Assembly (NCBI GenBank): GCA_946498245.1
Contig: CAMMNN010000005.1
Location: 48,928 to 112,927, forward strand
Direction of reading: 5' to 3'
DNA: 64,000 nt
Origin: an uncultured Clostridium sp.
GTDB lineage: Bacteria; Bacillota; Clostridia; Lachnospirales; Lachnospiraceae
Below the pieces are notes generated by a model. It was not told the DNA's origin, made no database searches, and saw only the letters and a list, made by a program, of their open reading frames with translations. Shown piece by piece: positions 8,231 through 17,131 of the stretch (within the stretch, counting starts at the first letter, position 1; each line of letters starts with the position of its first letter). The position numbers were made by a program, and so were the translations under genes.

Positions 8231-9433
8231 CTAAATCTCCACCTCAAATACTTCTTCCTTCCCTAAAGAGAGCCGATCCCCGTTTTTCAGCCGGCATTCC
8301 CCGCCTCTGGGAAGGGGCCGCCCGTTAATCCATGTACCGTAGGTGGAGTTCAGATCCTTTAATATCATAGCGTTTTGCTTTTGATCGCAGATGACCTGGC
8401 AATGGACTCCGCTGACCCCTTTGGTTCCGGGGGGAAACACCAGTTGGCATACTCTTGCGTTCCGTCCCAAAATGGCAATGTCTTCTACTGTCACATCTGC
8501 CCCTTTATAGCAGCCTCCCACACAGTGAAGCCGGATTCCCTGGGACATTCCTGTTAATTGCTGCCGGAACTGCCTTACCGTCTGCTGTCTGTCTTCAGGG
8601 AGAATAGAAAGGGCTTTCACAATGGCGTCTGAGGCCCCTTTGGGAATCCCCGGACTATAGACCTCCGGGGGCTTCAGGGTATCCTGCATCATTCGCTCCG
8701 GCGCTTCCGGAACCCTCTGCCCTGTAAGGATCTGATAAATGGTGGCCGCCAGGGCGTAAATGTCCGTCCATGGCCCCTGGTTGCCCCTCCTTCTATACTG
8801 CTCTAAAGGAGCAAAACCCTTTTTTAAAATAACGGAGAAGCTTCGGCTTTCATCAGCCAGAGCCTGCCTTGCCGCGCCAAAATCAATCAGCTTGACGATT
8901 TTATCCCTTCGGATAAAAATATTGTCCGGACTAATATCCCGATGGAGAAGATTCTTTTCGTGAACGTATTCCAGGGCGTCTATAACGGGAAGCAGAAGGG
9001 ACAGCATCTCCTCATAGGAAAGCCTTCCGCCCTTCTGCTTCAGATACCGTCTCAGGTCCATTCCGTCTAAATATTCCATAACATAATAGGCCGTATTGTT
9101 CTCTTCAAAATAGTCGAATACGTGAACAATATTGGGGTGGCTGTTAAGCCGGTATAACGTTCTGGCCTCGTCCCCAAACCTCTCTTTTCCGTAAGAGAAG
9201 CCTCTCTCGTCCTGGACAGCGCTGACCCTGAGCGTTCCCGGCGTCCTCACCGCAATTCCGCTTGGCATAAATTCCTTCAGAGCCACTTTTCTCTCTTTTT
9301 CCAAATCAACACCCAAATACGTAATTCCGAAACCGCCGAAGCCCAGCATATCCCCAGTCAGATATTTCCCTTTTAAAATCGTTCCTGCCGGAAGAGCGAA
9401 GGACAGTGTCTGGTTGAACCCCTCCATTTTCAT
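8231..9433 (-). CDS. Ser/Thr protein kinase with C-terminal FHA domain
   Basis: The 400-aa cytoplasmic protein pairs a Hanks-type kinase (GFGGFGITYLG, VALKEFMP, HRDISPDNIF, DFGAA, GFAPLEQY) with a C-terminal FHA domain (LGRNARV, GVSGVHC, NSTYGT). Unlike the MORN kinase, it has no membrane segment and no zinc ribbon. The FHA may dock it on phosphorylated partners of the operon. I chose ATG 9433 (MKMEGF) because AGGAG lies 8 bases upstream; the longer reading has no such site. FHA phosphopeptide binding is family knowledge, and the partners are inference. Confidence 0.92.
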   Translation of the reverse strand: MKMEGFNQTLSFALPAGTILKGKYLTGDMLGFGGFGITYLGVDLEKERKVALKEFMPSGIAVRTPGTLRVSAVQDERGFSYGKERFGDEARTLYRLNSHPNIVHVFDYFEENNTAYYVMEYLDGMDLRRYLKQKGGRLSYEEMLSLLLPVIDALEYVHEKNLLHRDISPDNIFIRRDKIVKLIDFGAARQALADESRSFSVILKKGFAPLEQYRRRGNQGPWTDIYALAATIYQILTGQRVPEAPERMMQDTLKPPEVYSPGIPKGASDAIVKALSILPEDRQQTVRQFRQQLTGMSQGIRLHCVGGCYKGADVTVEDIAILGRNARVCQLVFPPGTKGVSGVHCQVICDQKQNAMILKDLNSTYGTWINGRPLPRGGECRLKNGDRLSLGKEEVFEVEI

Positions 9434-9444
9434 TCCTTTTTCTC

Positions 9445-10551
9445 CTACAGGCACTCCAAAATCACTGCTGTATAATTGTCCTGGGTCTTTCTGTTTTTAT
9501 CCCGGATCATCTGATCCATAATACTGCCGCTTTCCTCGATTGGGGCCTGCATAGCCAGAATCATTTCCTCATCACTGAGGGTTCCGAAAATACCGTCGCT
9601 GGCTAAAATAATCCGATCCCCGGTTTTCAGCTTTAGGGGTCGGATATTCCGGTCAATCTGGGACAGTTTTCCCATGCCGATAAAGCTGGTCAGGGCCTTC
9701 CTCTGGGGATCCCCTGCGGCGCTGGCAAAGCTGATTTCCCCTTTTGCAGCCCGTTCATCTAAAAGAGCTCCGTATACATGATCCCGGTTTATCTGCATCA
9801 GGGAGTGATCCCGGTATAAATAAATGTGGCTGTCGCCTACGGAAATCCAGTACAGGTTCATATCTTTTATGAGAACCGCCGTCAGTGTGGAGCCGCTTTT
9901 CCCTTTTCCGCTTTCTCCCAGGAACTCATTAACCTTCTGATTGGCCTCTCCCAGCATCTGCAGCAGCTCCTTCTCCGGAGACGCCGCCATGGGGTTCTGA
10001 TCAAAATACTGCATCATAGAAAGGGTGACCATGGCGCTGATTTCTCCGCCCTTTGAAAGTCCGCCCATACCGTCGGCAACAATAGCCAGAACTCCTTTTT
10101 TCCTGCCCTCTTTGCCGTCCAGATCCGAGATGCCGAAAGAATCCTGCTGGCTGCTTCTCTTTCCAATATTGTGGACCTTGCCTGCGTAGATTCCCTGAGG
10201 ACGCCTTGGGGAAACGCTGTTTGGAATGGCTTCTGTCTTTATTTTCAGGTCCTCCTCCTGGATTATCTCGTCTTCCGCCGTTTCCGGTTCCTCGTCTTCT
10301 CTGTCCTGCTTCCTTCTCTTCACCCAATACAGGCCGGCAAGGGCCAGCAAAAGGGCGGCGAGAATCGCTCCGAAGATCCAGATTTTTCCCGGAACATTTC
10401 CCGGCGCTCCTCCGTCAGCGTTGGCGGGAGTCGCCTCCCCCGCCAGTTTTCCTTCTAAAATATCCGTAATTTCCTCCTGAGCCTCAGTCTCTGCTTCCTT
10501 TTCTGCATCTTCCGGGTAATTCCAGAAAATATCAGCCATGTCCATTTTCAT
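9445..10551 (-). CDS. Membrane-anchored PP2C phosphatase
   Basis: This is the second PP2C of the operon, about 368 aa. An acidic N-terminal ~60 residues precede one membrane segment (IFGAILAALLLALAGLYWV) and a KRRK stop-transfer. After an acidic linker comes the phosphatase domain with VADGMGGLSKGG, VGDSHIYLY, ILASDGIFG and TQDNYTA, so metal ligands are intact. It likely acts at the inner membrane face. The exact start is uncertain: three ATGs (10551, 10545, 10539) overlap the 3' end of the FHA gene and no strong ribosome binding site singles one out. Confidence 0.88.
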   Translation of the reverse strand: MKMDMADIFWNYPEDAEKEAETEAQEEITDILEGKLAGEATPANADGGAPGNVPGKIWIFGAILAALLLALAGLYWVKRRKQDREDEEPETAEDEIIQEEDLKIKTEAIPNSVSPRRPQGIYAGKVHNIGKRSSQQDSFGISDLDGKEGRKKGVLAIVADGMGGLSKGGEISAMVTLSMMQYFDQNPMAASPEKELLQMLGEANQKVNEFLGESGKGKSGSTLTAVLIKDMNLYWISVGDSHIYLYRDHSLMQINRDHVYGALLDERAAKGEISFASAAGDPQRKALTSFIGMGKLSQIDRNIRPLKLKTGDRIILASDGIFGTLSDEEMILAMQAPIEESGSIMDQMIRDKNRKTQDNYTAVILECL

Positions 10552-11203
10552 TATTCGTCCACTCAAACCTTTCTCCGCACAAGGGTATAAAAAGAAGCTG
10601 AGTTTTTCCAATTTCAATAATGTCATAGGCATTCAGCTCCGCCGTAGTCAGCATGGCCTTTCCATTGAGGCGCACAATGCTCCTTCCGTCACCTCTGGAA
10701 AAATAAAACAGTTTATCCCTTGTATCATAGCTGATTACCGCGTGGTTGACCCGGGAAATGGTTTCGTCTCCGCGGATACAAATATCCATCTGTTCCCCTC
10801 TTCCAATAAAATTGTTGTCTGAGTGGATCCGGTAATCCCGGCCTTTTTCCTTTCCGTTAAGGCTTACCAGCCAGCCCACGACGGGATCGATTCCCATTTC
10901 AGCCTGCATCACAGCCACCGTAACGCCCTCTGTCTGTCTCTGGCCTGCGCCTCCCGTAATAGGAAGGGTCGCTCCGCTGCCGCTCAATGGGAGAGTCGCC
11001 CCGCTGCTCTGTACCGTGCCGCCCCAGCCGCCTGCAGGCGGCACGGTAGCTCCCATAGACGGGGAAACGGTACCGGAAGAATCAAAAATGCCTTCCGTAG
11101 CCCCAAAAGCCGCCCCGCCTTCCCTCAGCTCCTTACAGGTAGGGCATTCCTGGTAAATCGATCCATCGTAGTAATGGCCTTCTTTGCATTTCTTCAGCTC
11201 CAT
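10532..11203 (-). CDS. Zinc-ribbon-like FHA domain protein
   Basis: The 223-aa soluble protein has an N-terminal cysteine motif (C-x-x-GHYYD ... CPTCK, residues 6-24) resembling a small zinc ribbon. A Gly/Ser/Thr/Pro-rich repetitive linker with repeated GATLP-like units (residues 45-90) follows, then a C-terminal FHA domain (IGRGEQ, SRVNH). The Thr-rich linker (SGATLP, GATLPITG) is a plausible phosphoacceptor for the operon kinases (inference). The usual FHA N-G-T turn is altered here to DGRSIVRLNG. RBS AGAGGAGG is close to the ATG. It would be a cytoplasmic adaptor. Confidence 0.85.
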   Translation of the reverse strand: MELKKCKEGHYYDGSIYQECPTCKELREGGAAFGATEGIFDSSGTVSPSMGATVPPAGGWGGTVQSSGATLPLSGSGATLPITGGAGQRQTEGVTVAVMQAEMGIDPVVGWLVSLNGKEKGRDYRIHSDNNFIGRGEQMDICIRGDETISRVNHAVISYDTRDKLFYFSRGDGRSIVRLNGKAMLTTAELNAYDIIEIGKTQLLFIPLCGERFEWTNNENGHG

Positions 11204-11224
11204 AATAAAATCCTCCTCTATTTT

Positions 11225-12583
11225 TTATAAAGACACGGAAAACAAATTGCTTTCTCCGCCCAGATAAAACTTTACCTGATTGGTCAGGCGGTACGGCACG
11301 TTAGGTTCCAGCTTCTTTCCGCCCTTAAAATACGTTCCATATGTAGAATTTTTATCAATCAATACCGGAATCCCGTCTTTCCACCGGATCTCACAGTGGA
11401 CCGAGCTGACTCCCCTGGTATCTCCCGGGAAGCAGACCTGGGCCCTGGTTTTATCGCGCCCAAAAACAAGAGTTTCCGAAGGCCCTATCCGAAACTGCCG
11501 TCCGTCTAAGATCCCTCCTACCGCTGTTATAACAAGACTGGCCGCCGGACTTGCCGCTGCTGCCGGACTTGCTGCCGCTCTGGAAGGAGCCGGCGCCTGC
11601 TGCCTGCTGATATAGATCATTTGCCGGATGCTCTTCCTCATTACAAATAGAAGCAGCGCCCAGCCCAAAACAGTCAGAACAATTTTATCAATATACATAC
11701 TCTGAAGGCGCAGGAAAAGCAGAATCCAGGATTCCGGCAAAAGCCCATAGAGATAGAGCCAGTTAAAATTCCAGGCCGTATGAAGCAGGAAGGCCGCAGA
11801 CCATGTGGCAATAACCAGCTTGTTAGCCAAAAGAGAGGCTTTCATCTTCCCTCTGCCCTTTGCCAGTCCCAAGGCCCCTCCATAGAGGGCGGCCCAGACT
11901 ACGTGGCCTCCCGGGGAAAGAAGGGAACGGGAAACTATCACCTGAGTTACAGAAGCAGTCCCGTCCAAAAAATACTCCCAGGCATATCCCGCCGACTCAA
12001 TGGCAGAAAAGCCTACTCCTACGGCGCCTCCAATTAAAATCCCCTGAAGGCCGCTGTAGTACTTATCTCTGCTCAGAAGCAGATACACAATGGCAAGTTT
12101 CGCTATTTCCTCCGGAAGAGGGCCTGCCAGAAACGCTATGTCCGGAATATCAAAAAGATTTCTCACAACGCCTGTAACCGTCAGAGAGAGCAGCCCTCCC
12201 AAAAGTACCATAAAAAGCATCTCATACAGAGAGACATCTCCTGCAATGTTCATCTCCCAAAATAAGATGGCCGCCGCCAGAGGGAGGACAAAGGCAGGAA
12301 TTACGAAAAGCATTACACCCATAGCGTAGCTGGAAAAGATGTTCCAGCTTGCCAAGATAATCAGAGACAGCGCAATGCCTATTCCCGCCACCCGGAGAAA
12401 CAGCCACGGTTTCTGCCATTGATCCAACATCTGACTGGGCCGGGGCACATTATCCCCAATTCCTTTGGTCAGAAGCTGGTTTAATTGTTTCCGGCTGTGG
12501 GGTTTGGCCATGTCGGAAAAAATGTCCTTCCAGGTAAAATTCGCCTTGACGTCAGCGGCCTTATCAAAAAATACGGTATTCAT
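11225..12583 (-). CDS. PrsW-like intramembrane metalloprotease fused to FHA domain
   Basis: The 452-aa protein has about eight membrane segments from residue 65 to 325 carrying the PrsW hallmarks: PEEIAKLAIVY (EExxK), SAIESAGYAWEY, GGHVVWAALYGG, and HTAWNF. PrsW proteases cut membrane proteins within the bilayer (in Bacillus, the anti-sigma factor RsiW). An Ala/Pro linker leads to a C-terminal cytoplasmic FHA domain (VFGRDKTR, GVSSVHC, NSTYGT). This suggests proteolysis directed to phosphorylated partners (inference). RBS GAGGAGGGG precedes the ATG. Alternatively it is a catalytically silent CPBP/PrsW scaffold, but the key Glu and His residues are present. Confidence 0.87.
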   Translation of the reverse strand: MNTVFFDKAADVKANFTWKDIFSDMAKPHSRKQLNQLLTKGIGDNVPRPSQMLDQWQKPWLFLRVAGIGIALSLIILASWNIFSSYAMGVMLFVIPAFVLPLAAAILFWEMNIAGDVSLYEMLFMVLLGGLLSLTVTGVVRNLFDIPDIAFLAGPLPEEIAKLAIVYLLLSRDKYYSGLQGILIGGAVGVGFSAIESAGYAWEYFLDGTASVTQVIVSRSLLSPGGHVVWAALYGGALGLAKGRGKMKASLLANKLVIATWSAAFLLHTAWNFNWLYLYGLLPESWILLFLRLQSMYIDKIVLTVLGWALLLFVMRKSIRQMIYISRQQAPAPSRAAASPAAAASPAASLVITAVGGILDGRQFRIGPSETLVFGRDKTRAQVCFPGDTRGVSSVHCEIRWKDGIPVLIDKNSTYGTYFKGGKKLEPNVPYRLTNQVKFYLGGESNLFSVSL

Positions 12584-12595
12584 TTTTCCCCTCCT

Positions 12596-13795
12596 CTATA
12601 CAATGCGGAATGTGTTGTCCCGTACAGCCAGATAAAATTCGTCCCCTTTATTTAAACGTACAGGCTGGTTGGGAGAAAGCTTTGTACCGTTTCCCAGAAA
12701 AGTTCCGTAAGAGGAGCCTAAATCCGTAATAACCGCTCCGTCTCCCCCTGCTTCCAACTGGCAGTGGACACCGCTGACCCCTTTGGTATCTGCCGGATAG
12801 CTGACAGAGCAGCGCTTCTTATCCCGCCCGAAAACCAGTTTTCCTGAAATGGGAATGGTTTTTCCGCCGAAATATCCGCCGAGCCCCTGAACCGCCAGAG
12901 AAGCTGAGCCAACTGACTGCAGGACAAATTCTTCCTCTCCCGCCACTCTCCGCTGAGCCTCGTCATTGAGATAGGATACAAAACTGACAATAAACACAAT
13001 CCCCATAATGGGAATCAAGGCCAGAAAGAAACTGCTGCCTCCCGTTACTGTCGTTAAAAGACCCTGGCTTAAAATATCCTCTGAGTTTCCGCCTCCGCCG
13101 GAACTTCCCGCGCCGCCGAATCCGCTTCCGCCAGAGATTCCTCCATTGCCGGATCCGCTGGGTTCCGTACCGAAAAGGGCTGAGGACAAAATAAACTCAT
13201 CATCACTTATGAGGATTCCGGCCAAATCCCCGTTTTCACAGAAGACAGGGCCTCCTGCCATTCCTGACGCCAGATCCGTTATAGTGGCAAATATGGGGCT
13301 TTCCCTGTTTTCTATCTGCCCCAAACTGGTTTCATACATCACCATAGATGCCGACAGGTTTTCTACGTCCAGATTTGGATCTTGAAAGTTAATGCCAGCT
13401 ACATATAAAAGCTGTCCCGCTGTCAGATCTGCCGTTGTCTGGTTTATGGGGTGGCCGCTTTTTCCCGACGCATCAGGTACCAGGGTGATTCCGTATTCCG
13501 GCATCGCTGACCAACTGGCAGTCGGCCGTATTTCACCGTTTCCCTCCACTATCATGAGCTGATCCGCCGCATCCACAGTGTCTGCGCAGGGCATGATAAT
13601 GATTTTTCCCTGGGCCCCGGTGTCTACCCGGTAGCCGTTAAAAATTGCCGTCATCTCGTCGCTGCCTTCCATAGACGCCATGAGTACGATATTGTCCTGC
13701 CAATCGGCTGCCTGGGATGCAAAAGCCGCCGAAGCTGCCGTCAGGCAGAAGACGGCGCAAAAGACAGCGGCTGCCCGCTTTCGTGCTTTTCCCAT
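12596..13795 (-). CDS. Exported S1-protease-like pseudoenzyme with TM and FHA domain
   Basis: The 399-aa protein has a signal peptide (AAAVFCAVFCLTAASAAFA), an outside domain of ~190 residues with the layout of a trypsin-like protease, a Gly/Ser-rich linker, a membrane segment (FFLALIPIMGIVFIVSFVSYL) and a C-terminal FHA domain (VFGRDKKR, GVSGVHC, SSYGT). At the place of the catalytic GNSGGP motif it reads GMAGGPVF, so the nucleophile serine is Ala; no AH motif for the histidine is visible either. It is therefore likely a ligand- or peptide-binding sensor, not a protease. Topology parallels the vWA-FHA protein: sensor outside, FHA inside. Confidence 0.78.
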   Translation of the reverse strand: MGKARKRAAAVFCAVFCLTAASAAFASQAADWQDNIVLMASMEGSDEMTAIFNGYRVDTGAQGKIIIMPCADTVDAADQLMIVEGNGEIRPTASWSAMPEYGITLVPDASGKSGHPINQTTADLTAGQLLYVAGINFQDPNLDVENLSASMVMYETSLGQIENRESPIFATITDLASGMAGGPVFCENGDLAGILISDDEFILSSALFGTEPSGSGNGGISGGSGFGGAGSSGGGGNSEDILSQGLLTTVTGGSSFFLALIPIMGIVFIVSFVSYLNDEAQRRVAGEEEFVLQSVGSASLAVQGLGGYFGGKTIPISGKLVFGRDKKRCSVSYPADTKGVSGVHCQLEAGGDGAVITDLGSSYGTFLGNGTKLSPNQPVRLNKGDEFYLAVRDNTFRIV

Positions 13796-13813
13796 AGATT
13801 TCTCCTCCCAAAT

Positions 13814-14239
13814 TTACAGTTCAAAGGGATTTGCCTTCACTCCGCTGCTTCTCCCCTGATACTCGCTGCCTTCCCATCTCCCGTCAGGCCCTACCCAGTA
13901 GCCGTCAGGAGTCGTGGTATTGGTCAGCATAACCCCGTCTTTTCCGAAATAGTACGTTTCATAGACCCAGGAATTGTAGGCCATAGTTCCATTCTCATGG
14001 AAGAAATATTTATCTCCGTCCAATATCAGCCAACCAGTGCACATATACCCGTCTTCGTCAAAGTAGTACCACTGTCCGCCAATGCGTTCCCAGTCGTTTA
14101 CGGGATAGCTGCCGTCCCTCTTCTCATACCACCAGCCGTTTTCCGTCTGATTCCAGCCCTGGGCTCCATACGCCGTAAATGTCAGGGCACTCAGGGAGCA
14201 GAGAAGGGCGGCCAGACCTATTTTTATTCTTCGCGACAT
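13814..14239 (-). CDS. Secreted cell-wall-binding repeat protein
   Basis: The 141-aa protein has a signal peptide (IGLAALLCSLSALTFTAYG) and then tandem choline-binding-like repeats rich in W, Y and G: GWWYEKRDG, GQWYYFDEDGYMCTGW, DKYFFHENGTMAYNSW, ETYYFGKDG. Such repeats bind wall polymers. No catalytic domain is attached, so it could be a wall anchor or a ligand of the neighbouring extracellular sensor domains (inference). It sits 12 bp after the pseudokinase gene and 18 bp before the protease-like gene. Confidence 0.85.
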   Translation of the reverse strand: MSRRIKIGLAALLCSLSALTFTAYGAQGWNQTENGWWYEKRDGSYPVNDWERIGGQWYYFDEDGYMCTGWLILDGDKYFFHENGTMAYNSWVYETYYFGKDGVMLTNTTTPDGYWVGPDGRWEGSEYQGRSSGVKANPFEL

Positions 14240-14251
14240 ATCCTTCCCTCC

Positions 14252-17131
14252 TTATATTCCAGCCTGTATTCCTTCATCTACAGAGTAGCAGTTCTCCAAA
14301 TCCCGGACTTCCCCGTCCAGATTGAAGGAATACGCCTCATAGGTATAGGGCGTCGCCTCGTCGTCCTTAACACGGAACCAGACTATGTCGTCCGCCACGC
14401 TAAAGCTTTCCACGGTTCCTTCAATTCCTTCTACCAAGGTTTCCGTTTCCTCTGTGGCCAGAGAAAATCTTCCGATAGATTGGTTTTTAAAATTGGCAAA
14501 ATAAAGCCATCCATCAGTAATGCCTAAAATATTGCTCTCCGGAACGAAGCTGTTCCGGAACTCCCGCATCTGGTTTCCCTCAGCGTCCATTTCTATAATA
14601 AAGTCCTGGGTATCGGCGTAAATCCGTCCGTTATAGGCCCTTACGCGGTAAACGGTTTCTTCATCATAGAGAAGAGCAGGCTCTCCCGGCTCTTTATAGG
14701 GCAGTTTATAAACCTTGTTATTTTTCGTAAAGAATACATTTCCGTCTTCTACTATCATATTAGTAGTAATCCGGGTATCTTCGTCTGTAGCGTACAGGCA
14801 CTCTTTTTCCCCTGTTTCCGGATCCATGCGGAAAATTCCCTCAGGATTTTTGAAAATCAGGACATCATTTACCAATGTAAGATTATAGGCCACCGTATCG
14901 TCAGCTAAAACAGTCAGCTCATCCGTTTCCAAATCCAGGCTGTAAATCTTTTCCGTATCGGTAAAGAACCACGCCTTGCCATCGTATACGTTGAGATCCT
15001 GCACTCTTCCGTTATACAGAAGCTTAAAACCGCCAGCGCTGCTTTTATAAAGCTTTCGCGCCGAGTCCGTAGTGAGATAAACTCCATTCTCCGGATCCAC
15101 CTTCCAGAAGCAGCCCTCATTGGCCAGATTCGAGGAGCTGTTTCCTCTCATATAATCTTTATTCAGAGGGTTGGCCTGCATCTCATCAGAACCGTCCACC
15201 GTTAAAAAGTATGGCGTCTGAAATCCAAATTCATCAGCAATTACGTATATGGAGTCTTCGCTGACCACAATATTCGCGGAAACTTTGTCAGAAAGCTCTA
15301 TACGGTTGCTGCCGTCTTTTCTGCTTTTGCACAGCTTCCCTTCCGGACTGTAAAAATAAAGCCAGCCATTTTGGTAATTGAAGTTTTTATATACATCGAC
15401 TTCCGTAATCTCCCGGAGAATATTGCCGGACAAATCCGTCACCAAAATGGATTTGCCTTCCGAAGACTCCATATAAATCTCATCTTCACACACCTGAATA
15501 CTGAGGATAGAATCCCCTTTATAGACCTGCTCTTTCTCCGTTCCGCCTTTTTCCACCTTCCATACGGATAAATCCTCTCCGATAAAATAAAGGTAATCCT
15601 CATAAATATTCAGACAGTAACCCGTCTCTTCCAGGCTCCAGGCCGCCGTTCCGTCGTCCCGAAGCTTTTTTAGGGCCACCTTTCCGCCGTCGTGCTCAAT
15701 GTAATAAAAGAAGTTGCCCTCCGGCTCTTCTATATAATGCAGGTCTTGAATTTGATCGCCTTCATTGGGATCGTAATAGGGCACTTCCGCAATTTCCGTA
15801 ATATTGCCGCCGTCCGGATCCATGGAGTAAATGCCGCCGCTCAGATAATTGTAATAAAAAAGGCCGTCCTCCGTTACGTTCAGGTAAGTGGCTCCCTCTG
15901 GCACCAGGACTTTTGCATCATTTATGTAGAGAATACCGTCATCTTCCGCTTTTACCATAAACAGAGTACCGAATCCATCGCAGAAATACAGGGCTTTTCC
16001 TTCCGGATCCTTGTACATAAGTCCCTTATTCATGGCGTTGCCGGAAGTGATTGCCGCTTCTCCAAAACCGTTTTCTAAAAGGATCTCCTCCGTTTCTCCT
16101 TCTGTTTCCAGGCTTTTTTCCGGCTGGCTGCCGCCTCCGTTAAAACCAATGGCGGCTACGGCCACACACAGGCAGACCGCCGCGGCAGCAGCTCCCAGAA
16201 ACCATTTTGGAGGCTTTTCTCCATTTGGCATCTTCTTTTGAGTTTTCTTTTTGTTTTTTTGGAGGGCTTCCTTATCCTTTTGCTCTCCTGCAGGCTGTTC
16301 CGGCCCCAATTCTTTTCCGTACAAGCCGCGGTAAAACTCCTCTATGGTTTGAGGCCTGTCCGTCCAGCTTGCCTGCAGCCCTGCTTTCAGCGTTTCCGCC
16401 CTCTTGCCGCGAAGGGATATTTCTCCAAAGGGCGGAGTGTTTCCTATGGGATACTTCCCTGTGAGGCAGAAATATAGTACCGTACTGACGGCGTATACAT
16501 CCACCCAGGGTCCCGCTGGCTCGCTGGAGTTACTTAATTCCTGCAGTCCTGTCGGTTCTCCTATCCTTAACGTCCTTTCCTCCGGCTGATAAAAAAGGGT
16601 ATCCGCCGATATTTTTCCATGGATAACCTCAAGCTGATGAAGCTGGGACAGAGTCCAAATCATAGGTTCCATTATGGAGAACAGTTTTTCCTCCCCCATT
16701 CTTCCATTTTGCCTTACGTACTCACTGAGAGAAAGACCTTCTAAGTATTCCAGAATCATATAAGAGTGCTGATTCTCTGATACAACGCTTCGGATCCGTT
16801 TGATTTGGGAGAACTCTGACAGGCTGGCCAGATTTTTTGCCTCAGCTTCAAAAATCCCTCTTCCTGTTTCCGGATCTTCCCCTTTCTGGGGAACATACTC
16901 CTTAATTTCTACCTTAATATTCAGGTTTAAGTCCCAGCCGATATAAGTGGTTCGTCCCTCGGTGCACAGCCGCGCTTTCCCCACCACGTACTGCCCTTTG
17001 AGAATCGTTCCCGGCCAAAGCCTTCCTGGATTTTCTTCAGAAAGCTCCGGGTTATAACCGCAGTGCGGGCACACTCCGCCCTGTGGAAGCTCCTCCATAC
17101 ACCCCAAACACCGGTTAAACTGAATGTCCAT
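14252..17131 (-). CDS. Zinc-ribbon pseudokinase with TM and extracellular beta-propeller-like region
   Basis: The 959-aa protein begins like the MORN kinase: M-D-x-x-F-N-R-C-x-G-C-M, then CPHCGY, a zinc ribbon. Next is a kinase-fold domain whose catalytic motifs are lost: HRD is replaced by HGK (VIHGKISADT), DFG by GEP (RIGEPTG), and the glycine loop is degenerate. The lysine equivalent (EIKEY) remains. After a Lys-rich stretch and one membrane segment (FLGAAAAAVCLCVAVAAIGF) come ~600 outside residues of repeating beta-blades (LYFYSPEGKL, WLYFANF, VFFTKNNKVYKLP), resembling DUF5050-type propellers. ATG 17131 follows GGAGGGAG at 5 bases. It overlaps the XRE gene by 17 bp. Confidence 0.85.
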   Translation of the reverse strand: MDIQFNRCLGCMEELPQGGVCPHCGYNPELSEENPGRLWPGTILKGQYVVGKARLCTEGRTTYIGWDLNLNIKVEIKEYVPQKGEDPETGRGIFEAEAKNLASLSEFSQIKRIRSVVSENQHSYMILEYLEGLSLSEYVRQNGRMGEEKLFSIMEPMIWTLSQLHQLEVIHGKISADTLFYQPEERTLRIGEPTGLQELSNSSEPAGPWVDVYAVSTVLYFCLTGKYPIGNTPPFGEISLRGKRAETLKAGLQASWTDRPQTIEEFYRGLYGKELGPEQPAGEQKDKEALQKNKKKTQKKMPNGEKPPKWFLGAAAAAVCLCVAVAAIGFNGGGSQPEKSLETEGETEEILLENGFGEAAITSGNAMNKGLMYKDPEGKALYFCDGFGTLFMVKAEDDGILYINDAKVLVPEGATYLNVTEDGLFYYNYLSGGIYSMDPDGGNITEIAEVPYYDPNEGDQIQDLHYIEEPEGNFFYYIEHDGGKVALKKLRDDGTAAWSLEETGYCLNIYEDYLYFIGEDLSVWKVEKGGTEKEQVYKGDSILSIQVCEDEIYMESSEGKSILVTDLSGNILREITEVDVYKNFNYQNGWLYFYSPEGKLCKSRKDGSNRIELSDKVSANIVVSEDSIYVIADEFGFQTPYFLTVDGSDEMQANPLNKDYMRGNSSSNLANEGCFWKVDPENGVYLTTDSARKLYKSSAGGFKLLYNGRVQDLNVYDGKAWFFTDTEKIYSLDLETDELTVLADDTVAYNLTLVNDVLIFKNPEGIFRMDPETGEKECLYATDEDTRITTNMIVEDGNVFFTKNNKVYKLPYKEPGEPALLYDEETVYRVRAYNGRIYADTQDFIIEMDAEGNQMREFRNSFVPESNILGITDGWLYFANFKNQSIGRFSLATEETETLVEGIEGTVESFSVADDIVWFRVKDDEATPYTYEAYSFNLDGEVRDLENCYSVDEGIQAGI

